Positions 48,533 through 60,017 of a stretch of 64,000 nucleotides of DNA are shown here, in pieces; position 1 is the first letter of the stretch, and every line of letters starts with the position of its first letter. The stretch spans positions 153,967,323 through 154,031,322 of the forward strand of contig CM048745.1 of NCBI GenBank assembly GCA_026315105.1. Direction: 5' to 3'. Under the pieces are notes generated by a model. The model saw nothing but the letters and a program-made list of their open reading frames with translations, made no database searches and was not told the origin of the DNA. The DNA comes from Locusta migratoria (taxonomy: Eukaryota; Arthropoda; Insecta; Orthoptera; Acrididae). The position numbers and the translations under genes are program-made.

Positions 48533-49724
48533 TAAGGGTATTATCACACAGGAGACAATAATAATCAGAATACTGATTGTTACAGAGTGCATCCAAAATA
48601 TTAATTTCATTATTATCTCAATGGGATTTCTTGTTTGATCATTATAATAATAATAAAAAGGTCAATTACTTAACTTAATGAATTTAATTACCTGAATGCA
48701 TTTATTTTATTAAAAATATGTCGGCTGACACTAATATTTTTCCAGTTTTAAGGAATGGAAATAAGCCAGAATCAACCGAAAATAGGCTGAGTTAGCAAGA
48801 CTGGTACCACTTGATGTCTGTGCCTTGCAATATTATCTGTGGTTTCATGAAAAAGGTGTGGGTAATTCAAAACAAAATAGTAGTTTCAGGTAGAAACCAA
48901 TGGTACTCAAAGGGTTTCGAACATTCAATGTTTGTACTGCTGATTGGTGACCAATAATGATAAATGTACTGTTAAGTGGACAACAGGATACTGAACATAA
49001 TACCAGAAGTGTGATAATACTAATTGTTTTCAGATTTTGAATTTGCAGTTTTATAATTGTTTCAGAAGAATACTACTGATATTTCTCCATAGACTGAGTC
49101 ACTGAATGATGATTCTTTGGCAGAGTGATTTTTTTCAAGTATCCACTGTCAACTGGATAATGAAATAGACATAATCTGGAGGAATAACTACTACAAGTTA
49201 TATTCAGCTGCTGCAAAAATGACTACAAGAAGAAACTTGTTGCAGAATAAGTAGACATTTATTCAAGAGCATAAGTAATTCAGTTATTATTGCATGGGTA
49301 AATATTTCCATGGTTCAGCTCTGAATTTCAACCCCAATAGTCAAAGTAATTTCTTGGCCAAAATTCCCATAAAATATTTTATTTTTTCCTAAATCAATAC
49401 TGTATATGTTTTCAGAGATAATTTACTCTTGGGGTCTTTAGAAGGAATGCCAAAACAATTACACATTTTACTTGGTCACTTAATGACTCATGTTATCACA
49501 ATAAAGCAACATAATTACTCATACAATTTTTGTTATAATTATTAGAGGTTCCTTTGCTGTGAAATAGATAAATGGAGAAGAAAGGACAGAAAAATACCCG
49601 TGCAAAAATATACACCCTTCATATGCAACTTGGTCACTTTCAGAGTACATATACAAATTAGACAATCTGTAGATGATATACTAAAAGAAAACCACAATAT
49701 ATTAAAAATAACAATAACAGACGT
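48533..49724. other. intron sequence, no gene seen
   Basis: AT-rich, with no motif or recognised repeat. Confidence 0.5.
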
Positions 49725-50047
49725 TATACAACAACTCAGCATAAAGACAATTACTGAGCAGGTGACAGGCATGTAAAATAGACAATCACACTCACACAAC
49801 TTAAATTTTCAGTCAGTCATAACTAAGCACACATGATGTGACATGATGGTCAGGCATGCATATTTAAGTGTGAGTGATTGTGTGAACGTATGTGTTTCTT
49901 TTTCTGATGAAAGCCATGGCTGAAAATTTAAATTGCGTGAATATGACTGTCTATTTTACATGCCTGTCATCTACTCAGCGATTATCTTTGCGATGAGTTG
50001 TTATCTATCCTCTATTATTGATACTTCAATTTGGATTTTCCGTTATT
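49725..50047. mobile_element. fold-back MITE, family N copy 1
   Basis: Inverted segments ACAGGCATGTAAAATAGACA (49761 on) and TGTCTATTTTACATGCCTGT (to about 49970). The right end has TTTGCGATGAGTTGTTATC and GGATTTTCCGTTATT, which links it to family M. The core CTGATGA-A-AGCC-AT-GGCT-GAAA lies at 49904-49925. Confidence 0.75.
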
Positions 50048-50239
50048 AAAAAAATAATAATCAGACAGATAATTACAAATGGGGCAATTTAGATGCTAAA
50101 AACACAAAATGTAATTAATATAAACCACACACTTGTCAATTTATACACAGTAAATGCTAAATGTCAATATAATGTCTTTAGATAATGCTGTGTTAAGTGT
50201 CATTATCAAAGTGGTGGTTTCAAATAATTATAAATAATT

Positions 50240-50577
50240 TTTAGGTATAATAATAGTGATAAGGACAGTTTACAACTCACCGCAAAGACATGCTGACAAG
50301 CTGGGACAGGCACATACAAAAGACACACACATACAACACTTTCAGCCTTCACTTTGAAGTGCAGCAGCTGGAGGTGATGATTGTATGCCTGTGTTGTGTG
50401 CCTGTGTGATTATGTAAATTTCTATTTTCTGAAGAAGGCCATGGCCGATAGCTGAAAGTGTTGTATGTGTGTGTCTTTTGTATGTGCCTGTCCCAGCTCA
50501 TCACCATGTCTTTGCAGTGAGTTGTAAACTGTCCTTATTACTGTATTATTAATTCCAACCTGGATTTTTCATTATTA
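50240..50577. mobile_element. TIR/fold-back MITE, family M (most complete copy)
   Basis: Left: AAGGACAGTTTACAACTCAC, CGCAAAGACATG, ACAAAAGACACACACATACA. Right: the same in reverse order and complement, then TATTAATTCCAACCTGGATT. A core CTGAAGA-A-GGCCATGGCC-GATA lies at 50429-50451. Confidence 0.85.
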
Positions 50578-50586
50578 AATTTAGTA

Positions 50587-50890
50587 ACATAAAAAAAGGT
50601 TGTTTAATTTACCCAAAGTGTAGGCTCATTGATAGACACAAAAACAAATAAAAACATACACAAACACAGATTCAAGCTTTCACAACCATTGGCCGCTTCA
50701 TCAGGAAAAGAGAAAGGAAGGATGGGATAAAGGGAAGGATGCAGGTTTTAAGGGAATGGATAAGGAGTCATTCCAAGCCCAGGAGTAGAAGGACGTACCT
50801 TAAGGGAAAAAAGGAAAGGTAAACAAGCACACAGGCAAACACACCAAGGCAGACATTTGTAGACAGCCATTATATTATATTATATTATAA
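50587..50890 (-). mobile_element. fold-back element half with hairpin core
   Basis: Minus strand: a GGTAAAT-like end, then the C/T-rich body (CCATCCTTCCTTTCTC), the core CTGATGA-A-GCGGCC-AAT-GGTTGT-GAAAGC (50704-50676) and TGTGTTTGTGTATGTTTTTA. Same architecture as 42365-42989, single arm. An AT-rich tract lies beside it. Confidence 0.7.
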
Positions 50891-51136
50891 TATATATATA
50901 ATCAGGCAGATAAAAAATCTACTCATCATGCTGAATACATTTTTTCATTCATAGGTTATATCACATACAATTTGCATAATTTTTACAATTTCTCTAATGT
51001 TATTTACAGTTTGAACCAGTAGCTACAACTGAATGGAGACTAAGTGGATATAAAATATGTATGATTATAATAACTAGTGACACTAGATTAATGATGAAAG
51101 GAAAGGAATTCATCAAAATGTATAGTTATTTCTTAC

Positions 51137-51258
51137 CTGGAAGATGCACTTGGAGTACCCATCTTTGTTGACTGAAGTTCTGCTAAGGAGTCCAATGTTC
51201 TTGAACTAGGTAAACCTGATTTTACCAAGTAATTAGGTCTTGTCTGTTGACCAGCACT
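51137..51258 (-). CDS. Khc-73: Kinesin-73/KIF13-like, short tail exon
   Basis: A 122-bp exon between a GCCTTTCAG acceptor and a TTCCAG/GTAAGA donor. It encodes SAGQQTRPNYLVKSGLPSSR and TLDSLAELQSTKMGTPSASS, then two bases of a Ser codon completed by the first base of the 38586-39336 exon. The phase is 0 in and 2 out, consistent on both sides. It is Ser-rich and directly precedes the conserved GYGSQAVS motif. It contains no domain of its own. It could be an alternatively used cassette, although skipping it would shift the frame (122 is not a multiple of 3). Confidence 0.85.
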
Positions 51259-51413
51259 CTGAAAGGCAAGAACAATGCTTAAATAATACAACTTCTGTCA
51301 AAACGTAACAGCATTTTCATCACATAAATTCCATATATTCTAATGACTTAAAAAAAAAATGTTCATGTCCTGAGAACTTGCAGACACTGGCTTTGCATAT
51401 TCTAATATCCCAT

Positions 51414-51462
<49 letters not shown>
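51414..51462. repeat. (CA)n microsatellite
   Basis: Uninterrupted CA run, about 24 units, in the intron just upstream of the 51137-51258 exon. Confidence 0.95.
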
Positions 51463-51466
<4 letters not shown>

Positions 51467-52109
51467 TATACAAAAATGCTTTGCTAAGTGATGATATATA
51501 GCTTACGGGACTGGAACAATAGATCTCTGCTCACTGCCACCAATTAACTCCTCCTATGGCTCCTATCACTTCCAGAGTGGCATTGTGTAACTCAGCCAAC
51601 TTGTCTACTATCCTTTCTGCCAATCCCACCCGTGACTCTTGACCCCACTAATAATATCACTGTGGAAGATGTGAGAGCAGGAACTGTTGCCAGCACTGTC
51701 ATTGGCATTATAAGCACTGTTAGAAGCAAGCTACTTCATCAACCAACTTTACTTGAACCATGTCACAGAGATCTATGTGATAACACCATGAACTAATAAT
51801 ACACAGGGACAGATGATTAGAGCTATACTGAGGCTGAGCCCGAACACAACATCCAGTTGTGGAGGATGGTGTTTACCATTAAGTGGTTAGCTTTAATGGC
51901 TGCTTTACATCATTTGCTACATACATCTTACCCTCTCAGTATTTTTATTTTTATTGTATATTCTTAAAACTCCACACCAAAACATATTTTATTTCCTCAA
52001 TATGTTTGTTTTTAACCTCTGCTTCTGCTCTCATTCTTGTTTCCATCCAATTCACTTTCTTGTTCCTCGTCAGCTTCATCTTCCCAGTTGGGTCAGGAAT
52101 TTTCTCCAC

Positions 52110-52235
52110 TCAGGTACTGGGTGTTTTGTCATCCTCATCATCATCGACACACATGCAGCCGAAGTGGCATCAGCTTGAAAGACTTGCACCAGGCAGGTTG
52201 AACAAGACCCCAATTGAGAATGGCACAAATGCCAC
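52110..52235 (+). repeat. dispersed repeat fragment (CATCATCATC / GAAGTGGC)
   Basis: TCATCATCATCGACAC followed by GCCGAAGTGGCATCAGCTTG and AGACTTGCACCAGGC looks like a dispersed insect repeat I have seen elsewhere. Only one copy is present in this window. It lies inside a 208-codon open frame (51883-52509) that shows no protein motif. Confidence 0.4.
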
Positions 52236-52468
52236 ATCATCATCATCATCTCATCTCTATTTCTTATGTTGTATCCTCCAAATTCCCACTGATTATTTCC
52301 TTAGTATTTCCCTTACCAGCTGCCTACAATACCTCCTGCCTAGATGGCTGCCACCTTCTCTGCACATACCTGTGTGTACTACCCCAGCAGAATTTTTCTC
52401 AACACTTTCCACTGCTGTTTGGCACTCTCGCCACCTAATGGCTTTTCCATGCCCCTATCACTACTGGA

Positions 52469-52826
52469 CTGTCAATAATGGAGGAAAGATAAAAAAAGAG
52501 GCTCACTGAGCTGCTACAGGGAGGAAAAATAGACAATCACATACACACAACTTAAATTTTTGGCCATGGCCTTCATCAGAAAAAGAAACACATAGTTTTA
52601 CACAATCACTCAGACAACTATACACACACAGCCAGAGATAGTGGTTGTTTGTGTATAGTTCTCTCAGTGATGTGTGAATGCATGTGGTTATTTTTCTGAT
52701 GAAAGCCATGGCTGAAAATTTAAGTTATGTGAATATGATTGGTTTCTTTTTTTGTGCGCTTGTCAATGGCTCAGTGATCCTCTTTACTCTTTATGGCAAG
52801 TTGCTATCTTTCCTCCATTATTGATA
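52469..52826. mobile_element. fold-back MITE, family N copy 2, with TIRs
   Basis: TCAATAATGGAGGAAAGATA at the left and TATCTTTCCTCCATTATTGA at the right are exact inverted copies. Cores CTGATGA lie at 52573-52579 (minus, followed by a GGCC/GGCC hairpin) and 52696-52702 (plus, with AGCC/GGCT and GAAA at 52714-52717). Confidence 0.88.
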
Positions 52827-53234
52827 AGTGAATATACATAACTTACTTTTAGCAGATTCCTATCAGGTGTTAGAATAGTATGCTAGTGTCATTATTCATT
52901 AACATCTCTTTTCAAGGGGCATCAACAATACCTAATACCCAAATATATTCCAAAATGATAACATGTAACTCCCAGTACCTACATGTTAGGAGTAATAGAA
53001 GATTTGACATGTGTGTAAGATTTTATTCTCATACAGGTCATGAAATTTTTGTATCCTGTCATTGACTATGTCTGATGATAACTATAGTGGATAAATGATG
53101 GAAATTCTCCTCAGAGATGATAAATTATTTTTCAAAAGATAACTATAGTGGCCTCTTCTTTTTCCTTGTACCCATATTATACGGAGATTGGAATACAGCA
53201 AATATGTAAACGAAGGCTTCCGCGGCCGTTGTCA

Positions 53235-53400
53235 TTGTATATAAAACTCTTCTGGGTTTTGGACCGCATCGTCAAAATATCAAACACTTCAGTAAATGTA
53301 ACACCCAGAAGATGGCCACTTGCAATAGTGGCCGAAACGTCGGTGAAGTGTTTGATATTTTGACGATGCGGTCCAAAACCCAGAAGAGTTTTATATACAA
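53235..53400. mobile_element. fold-back element, family F copy 1
   Basis: Arms begin TTGTATATAAAACTCTTCTG and end with its complement. About 57 bp pair at each side, and the inner part holds CAGAAGA-T-GGCCACT-TGCAAT-AGTGGCC-GAAAC (53306-53338). A 28-bp GAAGGCTTCCGCGGCC flank is shared with 59996 onward. Confidence 0.88.
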
Positions 53401-54773
53401 CAGCAAATATGGTTATATTCTTATTTGTATTATTACTGCACAGACAAATATCGACTCATCCTGGCTGCGGCATGAGTGAAAATTTATACACTGCTAGAAA
53501 GAAAAGAACAACAATTAAAAAAGAAAATTAATACAGCTGGAAAGCTGCCAACTAGTAGTGTTGTGATATAGCTGTCAAGAGCACCTGGCAGCTGTCAAGA
53601 GCATCAGGCTAAAGGGAAGGACAGGAGACCCAGTCTTGCATATACCAATGACGGTATCGGGTGGTTCAGTGGAGTTGAATTTCATATAAATGCGAATAGA
53701 AGAAGACTAAGTCAGGTGTGCATGAAATATAAAGTGTGGCTATAAATGCTACTTATGATTTTGATAATACAGAAGGTTAATTGTGGTCTCCTTACGAAAA
53801 ACATTCCATAGAAGCTTCTAGATAGCACAAGAACAATTATGCTACTAATGAAAAATGTGAACTAGATAAACCGAAATCTAATTGCAGACTTGACTGTTAA
53901 GTTGTACAGACTGTGTTAAACAGAATTACATTCATTATCACTAAGATTTCACTAATTAAATATGGAAATATGTGTAGAAAGCTAATTGCTCGATTTTGTA
54001 TTTGTACATTTATAAATTACAAACTTGAAAACTGTATTATAAAGTTTTTCCGATATTTGTCCAGATGCTGTGTAAATGTTAACAAGACCATTCATTCAGT
54101 ATTTAATTAAATGACTACATCTCAAAGCATGTCATTGTTTGTAAATATGATCGATCACACAAAATTACCAAAGAAGAAAGAAAAGAGAGGCTGTAATTTT
54201 GTGTAAATGTCATGTGCTTTGTATTTGCTGTTATATCACATTTTATGTTTTCATTAACTCCATGTTTTGTAATTATAAACACATATATTTAACCATTATA
54301 AGAATTAGCTTTCAACATTGTAATTGTTAACGAAGTAGGAATAGGAGTGCACTGCAGTACAGTTCTGTTCAAAGTTAGTGCTGTTCACGACTGGTAGAAG
54401 TTTCTGCAAGTCAAAGTATTGCGAATATTCGAGGACTTTCAATAGTGACAGTCGACTGCCCGAAAGAGGGAAGTTAATTTTATGCAGAAAACTTATGTAA
54501 ATGTGTTGTGTATGTTGATGTTACAATCTACACTAATAAATTCAGAAAAAGAATTGTTCTGACTGCCATTTAAAGACATATGAATTCTCCCATGTCAACA
54601 ATAAACCCAGGCATGCAAGTTAAGTATATTTAAGTGTAAATTCACTCTACATAATCTTACAAGCAGAATATTCACATTGTTTATAAATGTAAAATTCTGC
54701 TAGGTAATTTATATTTGAACTAGGTAAGAGTGGATAGTATACAATACCCTTTAATTGGGAATGTTTGCAGCCA
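53401..54773. other. intron sequence, no gene seen
   Basis: AT-rich. No motif or repeat recognised. Confidence 0.5.
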
Positions 54774-57120
54774 TAAGGCTTAGTGTCATATCAAGGTGTG
54801 AAGCAAACAGGCGCCATGCCAAGGAGACGAACTCTTGCTTCCTACTACAGCCAAAATAAGCAAGTTTGAAAGGGGTCAAATATCAGCCTCCAGAGTGGCA
54901 GGATGGTGGTTTTGGAGAACTGCTACAGAAATTGAACATCCAGCATCGCTTTTGCCAGATATTGATTGCAGTGGTAACATTAACATTTTCACTCCTTTAG
55001 AAGAAGTTCCAGACATCTACTCCAGGGTTCGTACTGAATTTACAAAATAAAAATTCAAGACTTTTAAGCACCTTTTGGGCCACTTTAGGTTACGGTAGTA
55101 ACACTGAAAGTGGGCCTTTGCGATCGCCTTTTGACAGCTCAAAATTTAAAAGAAAATAACAACTTAACCGCTCATCTGTCATGAAAACTGAATGCATGTA
55201 TTTGTAGAAGAAAAAATTCTCTACAAATTTTCTCTCTATTTTTTTCATGTCTCTCACTGTTTCAGAGATACATGCAAAAATAACAGTGATTTGACAATGT
55301 CTGTCTGTCCGTAATGTGTTCCAATTTTTTTTTTATCGAAGTGTTCAACCGATCAATGTCAAATTTTACAGACATAATTGGTGGCCACCATTGACCGGAA
55401 ACTCTTTTTCTCTCTTTTCATTGGTTTTACGGTTTGATCGGTCCTTTGTGGACATTAGTTAGTTTTGTTTTGTTTTGATCATTTCGTCTTTAACTCAGTT
55501 TTATTGTTACAGGGGGCATTGAGCCTGACTGAGCACACTGGGCTACCACGCTGGCAATCCTCTAACCGAGCACACTGAGCCACCACACCCGGCAAGTTTC
55601 CAATCACCATCTAACATGTTCGTACATCACAAATTAATTCACCGCCCATTAAGGTACACTGAACAGCTGCGAGATTAATCCGTAATTCTCATACCATCAA
55701 TGGCAGGAATGATCTGCTAACATGACATTTTTAAAAATTAGATTATAATTCATTATAATCACAGCGGTAACCTGTAAATTAGCTGGTAGAAATTTCCTTT
55801 GTGGGTGTCTTCAGATGACACCAACCATTCTTTGTATTCATATTTTCGCAGCCACATTTGGCTAAACACACACTTTCCGGAAATTTTAACACAATTTTAA
55901 AAATACACCTACTTAGAAAATGTTACCACCAAACTTATAAGAGTAGCAATGGCTGATAATCGCAGATGGTTCTTATCAGATGTGTTCTAGGTTTCCATGT
56001 GCCTTACCATTGCTGTCAACATATACTGTAGTATCCCCACTAAACACCATTGCCAGTCTCACAATTTTTTTACCCCCACCTTTTAAACTTAGCCAAGTTA
56101 ACTGATTTATAAGTGTAAACATAATTGCAGAGGCAAAAATAAGGACCTTTAAGGACAGTTATTAAAAATTAAGCACTTTTAAGGACTTTTAAGGCACCAT
56201 ATGAAAATTAAGGACTTTTAAGCACTTTTAAGAAACATATGAACCCAGTACAGATGTCTGCCAAGATTAGCATATTGTACAGGCAGCAGCTACCACAGCA
56301 AAGATTGGAGGAATTGTGAGACCACAAGTGTCAATACTAACTGCTGCCAACTGGTTACTAGCAGTGGTACTACGGGCACACACACCTTTAGCCCATCTTT
56401 CTTTTATGGCACATTGTCGATGGCCCTGGTTCGACTGGTGGTCTCAGAGGATCACTTGTAAGATGGAACAGCCAACCATGGTCATTGGTAATGAAAGGAG
56501 ATTCTGCCTGTTTGCAAGTGATGGTTGTTTGTGCATACAAATTACACCTGGTGATCATTGTCTTGTAAACTGCTTTCACCCGTGACACACTGGGCCCACC
56601 ACAGGCCTTATGGTCTGGGAAGTGATAAGCTGCGACTCCTGTTCACCATTGGTGTGTTATGAAAGTGATTAATAAATCCTCTGCCAGGCACTTGAATGTG
56701 ATTTGCAGAGTATCGATGTAGATGTAGATGGTGTCTGTGGAGGGAACACTGACTAGTGTTCGGTATGTGCATAACGTTGTAAGGCCCCTTGTTTTGCCAT
56801 TCTTGCAACAAAGATAACACTCACCCACACACTGCACATGAAACTCAACATGCTCTGCAAACCTGCAGCAATGTCTTTGGTTAGCATGATCTCTGGACTT
56901 GTCTCCTGTTCAGCACATGTGGGATATGATGGGGCGACAGCTGACATGTGCAACTTGTCAACCCATAACTCTTGCAGAACTGCATGAACATGTGTGTAAT
57001 AATATATCCAAAGACTGTATTTGCCATCTTATGATTTAATGGATTCCAGAATCAGCAACTATATTGCCACTCTTGGAGGCTAACGATGTACTAATATGGT
57101 TGTGTTTCAGCATGGATAGA
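54774..57120 (+). mobile_element. Tc1-like transposon remnant carrying a nested element
   Basis: The start (GGCGCCATGCCAAGGAGACG, then KISKFERGQISASRVAGWWF) resembles the N-terminal helix-turn-helix of Tc1-type transposases. After the nested element, 56266-57060 reads FCLFASDGCLCIQ, TGPTTGLMVWEV (compare VWG.I), SVRYVHNVVRPLVLPFLQQ, then QHMWDMMGRQL (compare HLWD.LGR) and a closing LPLLEAN. Stops and frameshifts are frequent. The orientation is opposite to the host gene. Confidence 0.7.
55024..56248. mobile_element. non-autonomous DNA element nested in the Tc1-like copy
   Basis: The ends are inverted: CAGGGTTCGTACTGAA, then ACTTTTAAGCACCTTTT, at the left, and AAGCACTTTTAAGAAACATA, then TGAACCCAGTAC, at the right. 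The ACTTTTAAG-type hexamer-rich ends are repeated several times inside (56145-56235). No transposase in the 1.2-kb interior. The family is unknown to me. Confidence 0.65.
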
Positions 57121-57145
57121 CACACTTTACCTCAGTACCCACTTG

Positions 57146-57540
57146 GTGAGTCGTGTGGTCTAATGCACTGTTTTCTGAGATGGGGAGGCATAACGGCCCC
57201 AGTTCGTATCTGCCTGGCAGATTAACGAAGGGGGTCAGAGTGCCGGCCAGCCTGGATGTGGTTTTTAGGTGATTTTCCGCATCCCCCAGGTGAATACTGG
57301 ACTGGTACCCAAGTCCCGTCTCAGTTACATTGTTTTACATTTCGTAACACTTGACACTTTCACCCATATAACACTATACGCAGACATTTGGAGGTACACA
57401 TTTCCTCCCAGGGGGTATGGGGTGGTGAGAGGAAGGGCATCCGGCCACCCCGTAAACATTAGCACATCAAATCCTGATTTAACAAAGCCGACCCTGCATG
57501 TGCAGGGAAATGGCCAAAGGGAAAGACACACATTTTACCT
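57146..57540 (+). mobile_element. tRNA-derived SINE, family C
   Basis: Box A TGTGGTCTAATGCACTG and box B-like CAGTTCGTATCTGCC at the 5' end. A body with GTGGTTTTTAGGTGATTTTC, ACTGGACTGGTACC and CATCCGGCCACCCCG follows. Plus orientation. A remembered dispersed insect SINE. The upstream remainder is Tc1-like. Confidence 0.75.
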
Positions 57541-57857
57541 CATTACCACTTGAACTATTCTTTTATAGATGTAATCATTTCAAGTATTCCATATGGACTG
57601 TTTGAACAATAAATCTGAGTAAATTGGAAAAATCTAACAAGGTGTACCAATTTTTATTTACCAGCAGTGCATAATGGAGCGCTATTGGATATAAATCACC
57701 ACATTTCTTAAATCTCGCCTATCCCTTTGCTTCGTCCCTTCTGCAAGAAGGAACCAATGGCTTCAAAGACTGGTGCAATTTCATAATTTCGTTAATATGT
57801 GTTCAGTTCTACCACCGTTTGATAAGAAGACTTTTTGTATCTATCTGATTATAATAT

Positions 57858-58333
57858 AATAATGGAAAGTTGGAATTAACAATATAGTAATAGGACAGTT
57901 TACAACTCACTGCAAAGATGTGAAGATGAGCCGCAACAGCTATACAAAAAAGGCACACACATACAACACTTTCAGCTCTTGGCCAGAAATAGGAACATTC
58001 ACAGTAACACAGGCACAGAACACAGTCACACAACCGTCATCTCCAGCTGCCACACTTTGAATCACGCTCTGTGGCGTGGAAAGCAAATATAGAAGAATGT
58101 CCCACCCCTCTTTCCACACTGCAGAGCACGATTCGAAGTGCGGCAGCCGGATATGATGGTTGTGTGACTGCGTTGTGTGCCTGTGTGATTGTGTGAATTT
58201 TCTTATTTCTGAAGAAGGCCATGGCCGATAGCTGAAAGTGTTGTATGTGTGTGCCTTTTTTATCTGCCTATCGTGGCTAGTTGTAACATCTTTGCGGTGA
58301 GTTGTAAACTGTCCTATTACTATATTGTTGATT
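57858..58333. mobile_element. TIR/fold-back MITE, family M, close to an exon
   Basis: Left end AATAATGGAAAGTTGG, GGACAGTTTACAACTCAC. The right end is the inverse, truncated after ATATTGTTGA. A core CTGAAGA-A-GGCCATGGCC-GATA lies at 58209-58231. The element ends 43 bp from the donor site of the 58377-58570 exon. Confidence 0.85.
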
Positions 58334-58376
58334 ATAATATACTTTCAAAATTGATTTTACACACACACACACTTAC

Positions 58377-58570
58377 TTGATAGGACTCTGACTCAGAGAA
58401 TTCAGGATCACTGTAAATGCCATCTGGATCTGCCATCTCTGCTTTTGAACTGATGTTAGACTTGGATCCACTGGAACACTTCTGCGGGACTGTGGCAGCA
58501 TCTTTGCTCGTTGCCGAGTGGCTGCATTGTTCCTCATGGAGGGTCGTCATTCGGAGACCGAGCTTCGTGG
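58377..58570 (-). CDS. Khc-73: Kinesin-73/KIF13-like, most upstream exon in the window
   Basis: The donor is TATCAA/GTAAGT at 58376. The 3' side is firm: phase 0, joining Ser of the 51258 exon. The acceptor is chosen at CCAACCTTGCAG/CC (58571), giving 194 bp. An alternative at TTCCTTAG near 58631 would extend the frame. The peptide includes TKLGLRMTTLHEEQ, SGSKSNISSKAEMADPDG and IYSDPEFSESESYQ. It is Ser/Glu-rich tail sequence without a catalytic domain. A run of acidic residues around SDPEFSESES suggests casein-kinase-type phosphorylation, which is inference only. Upstream exons with motor, FHA and coiled coil are not seen in 58571-64000. Confidence 0.78.
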
Positions 58571-59043
58571 CTGCAAGGTTGGGAGATGCTGTTGCCAACA
58601 ACAGAGACTTAAGAACTAATAAATACATCTAAGGAAGTCCACTTATGATCTTACTTTCAGCAAGAGATAATTGTGTAGTTGGTTCTGACAAAAATTGTGT
58701 GCAGCATTTTTCAGATTAAGAAAATGTGGAAACTGCAGTAGATCATCATGGTAAATATTTTTTTATTCATTTGAAACAGAAGGATTTGACAATAAATTGC
58801 ATGCACACTGTGATTCTCGTAGCTTTTCTTAAGAGTACAACTATGCTGGAACATCAAAAGGAAGGTTACACCAATAAATACTATTGCATTAAAAACCCAT
58901 GCTGCAGTTGCTTAGATATAAAAAGTTAGTGTTATTAGTACTTATGAAATTTTGTTGTTTAATGGTGGCAGTTATTTGTAATAAACAACTACATCTATTA
59001 AGACAATCTGCCGTGCATGTTACAGAAAAGTGCACCCTACATA

Positions 59044-59077
<34 letters not shown>

Positions 59078-60017
59078 GTATGACTTTTTGTAAAATGGAA
59101 GCTGTATAAACAAAGCTTGTAATTCTAAGCACATTTTTTCACTGTTCTGAAGTGTGACAGGCAGTCAAATTGTGAGTTCCGTATAAGCTAAGTAAGAGGT
59201 TTCTTTGGATGAAAAGGGGTGCTACTGTCATTGAACTGTTAGATTACTTTGTAAACTCATGTTACCTCTGAAGCTTAATATTCATTTTTTGGTTTTCGTA
59301 GCATGTTCATACTTTCATCATGGACAAGTAACAACAAAAAATGAACAGTATTTAGTTTCATGTACAGCTGTTCTTCATTATAACATCCTTGTAGCTCACT
59401 TGGCTTTGTGGAATCACAATGTACCTGATTACAATGATCAGACAAATCTTTCTGTATTTCCTAAGCCCAGTAAATGATGATGTTGATTGATTGATTTTTA
59501 ATTTTGTTCTCATTTAATTTACAACAGACAATGTCTGTTGTTTGGATCACTATCAAATATAAATTTGAAAGAAAATTAAATTAAGCCCATCCAGAAAATA
59601 TTTCCAACTATTAAGACTCATGTCAAGTCAAAAGAGAATATATGATGATGCAGAGTAAAATTTTACTTTTTTTTTTGACAGCTGTAACAGTGTTCCTCAA
59701 GATTTTTTCTGAGATTTTTCCATAATAAAGATATTCCTCACTTGATTCTCAACATTTTAGTTAAAGTATAGCCAACAATAACCATGTTATTGTAATATGT
59801 TCAATTTTTTTGGAAGTAAAAGTTGTGTTAGTATTTATTATCACGCTGTTATATGAGTGATGTAATTTTTGTTTCTATTTAATTCTTGAGATTTTATCAG
59901 TATTTGTACAGAGATGTAGCAATTTTTCACTGCTCTATAACTTTAAACTATTATCAACATTTAGAGATAAACATCAGTCCGATTAAATGTAAATGAAGGC
60001 TTCCGTGGCCGTTGTCA
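58571..60017. other. upstream intron, no gene seen
   Basis: AT-rich with a poly-A tract at 59046-59074. No exon-like open frame with splice sites and kinesin motifs was found. Confidence 0.5.
59046..59074. repeat. poly-A tract
   Basis: About 28 A. Could be a retroposon tail, but nothing recognisable precedes it. Confidence 0.9.

Noticed and set aside
51883..52509. 208-codon open frame, plus strand
   Set aside because: No motif, hydrophobic and Ser/His-rich low complexity from pyrimidine-rich DNA, overlaps a dispersed repeat fragment.
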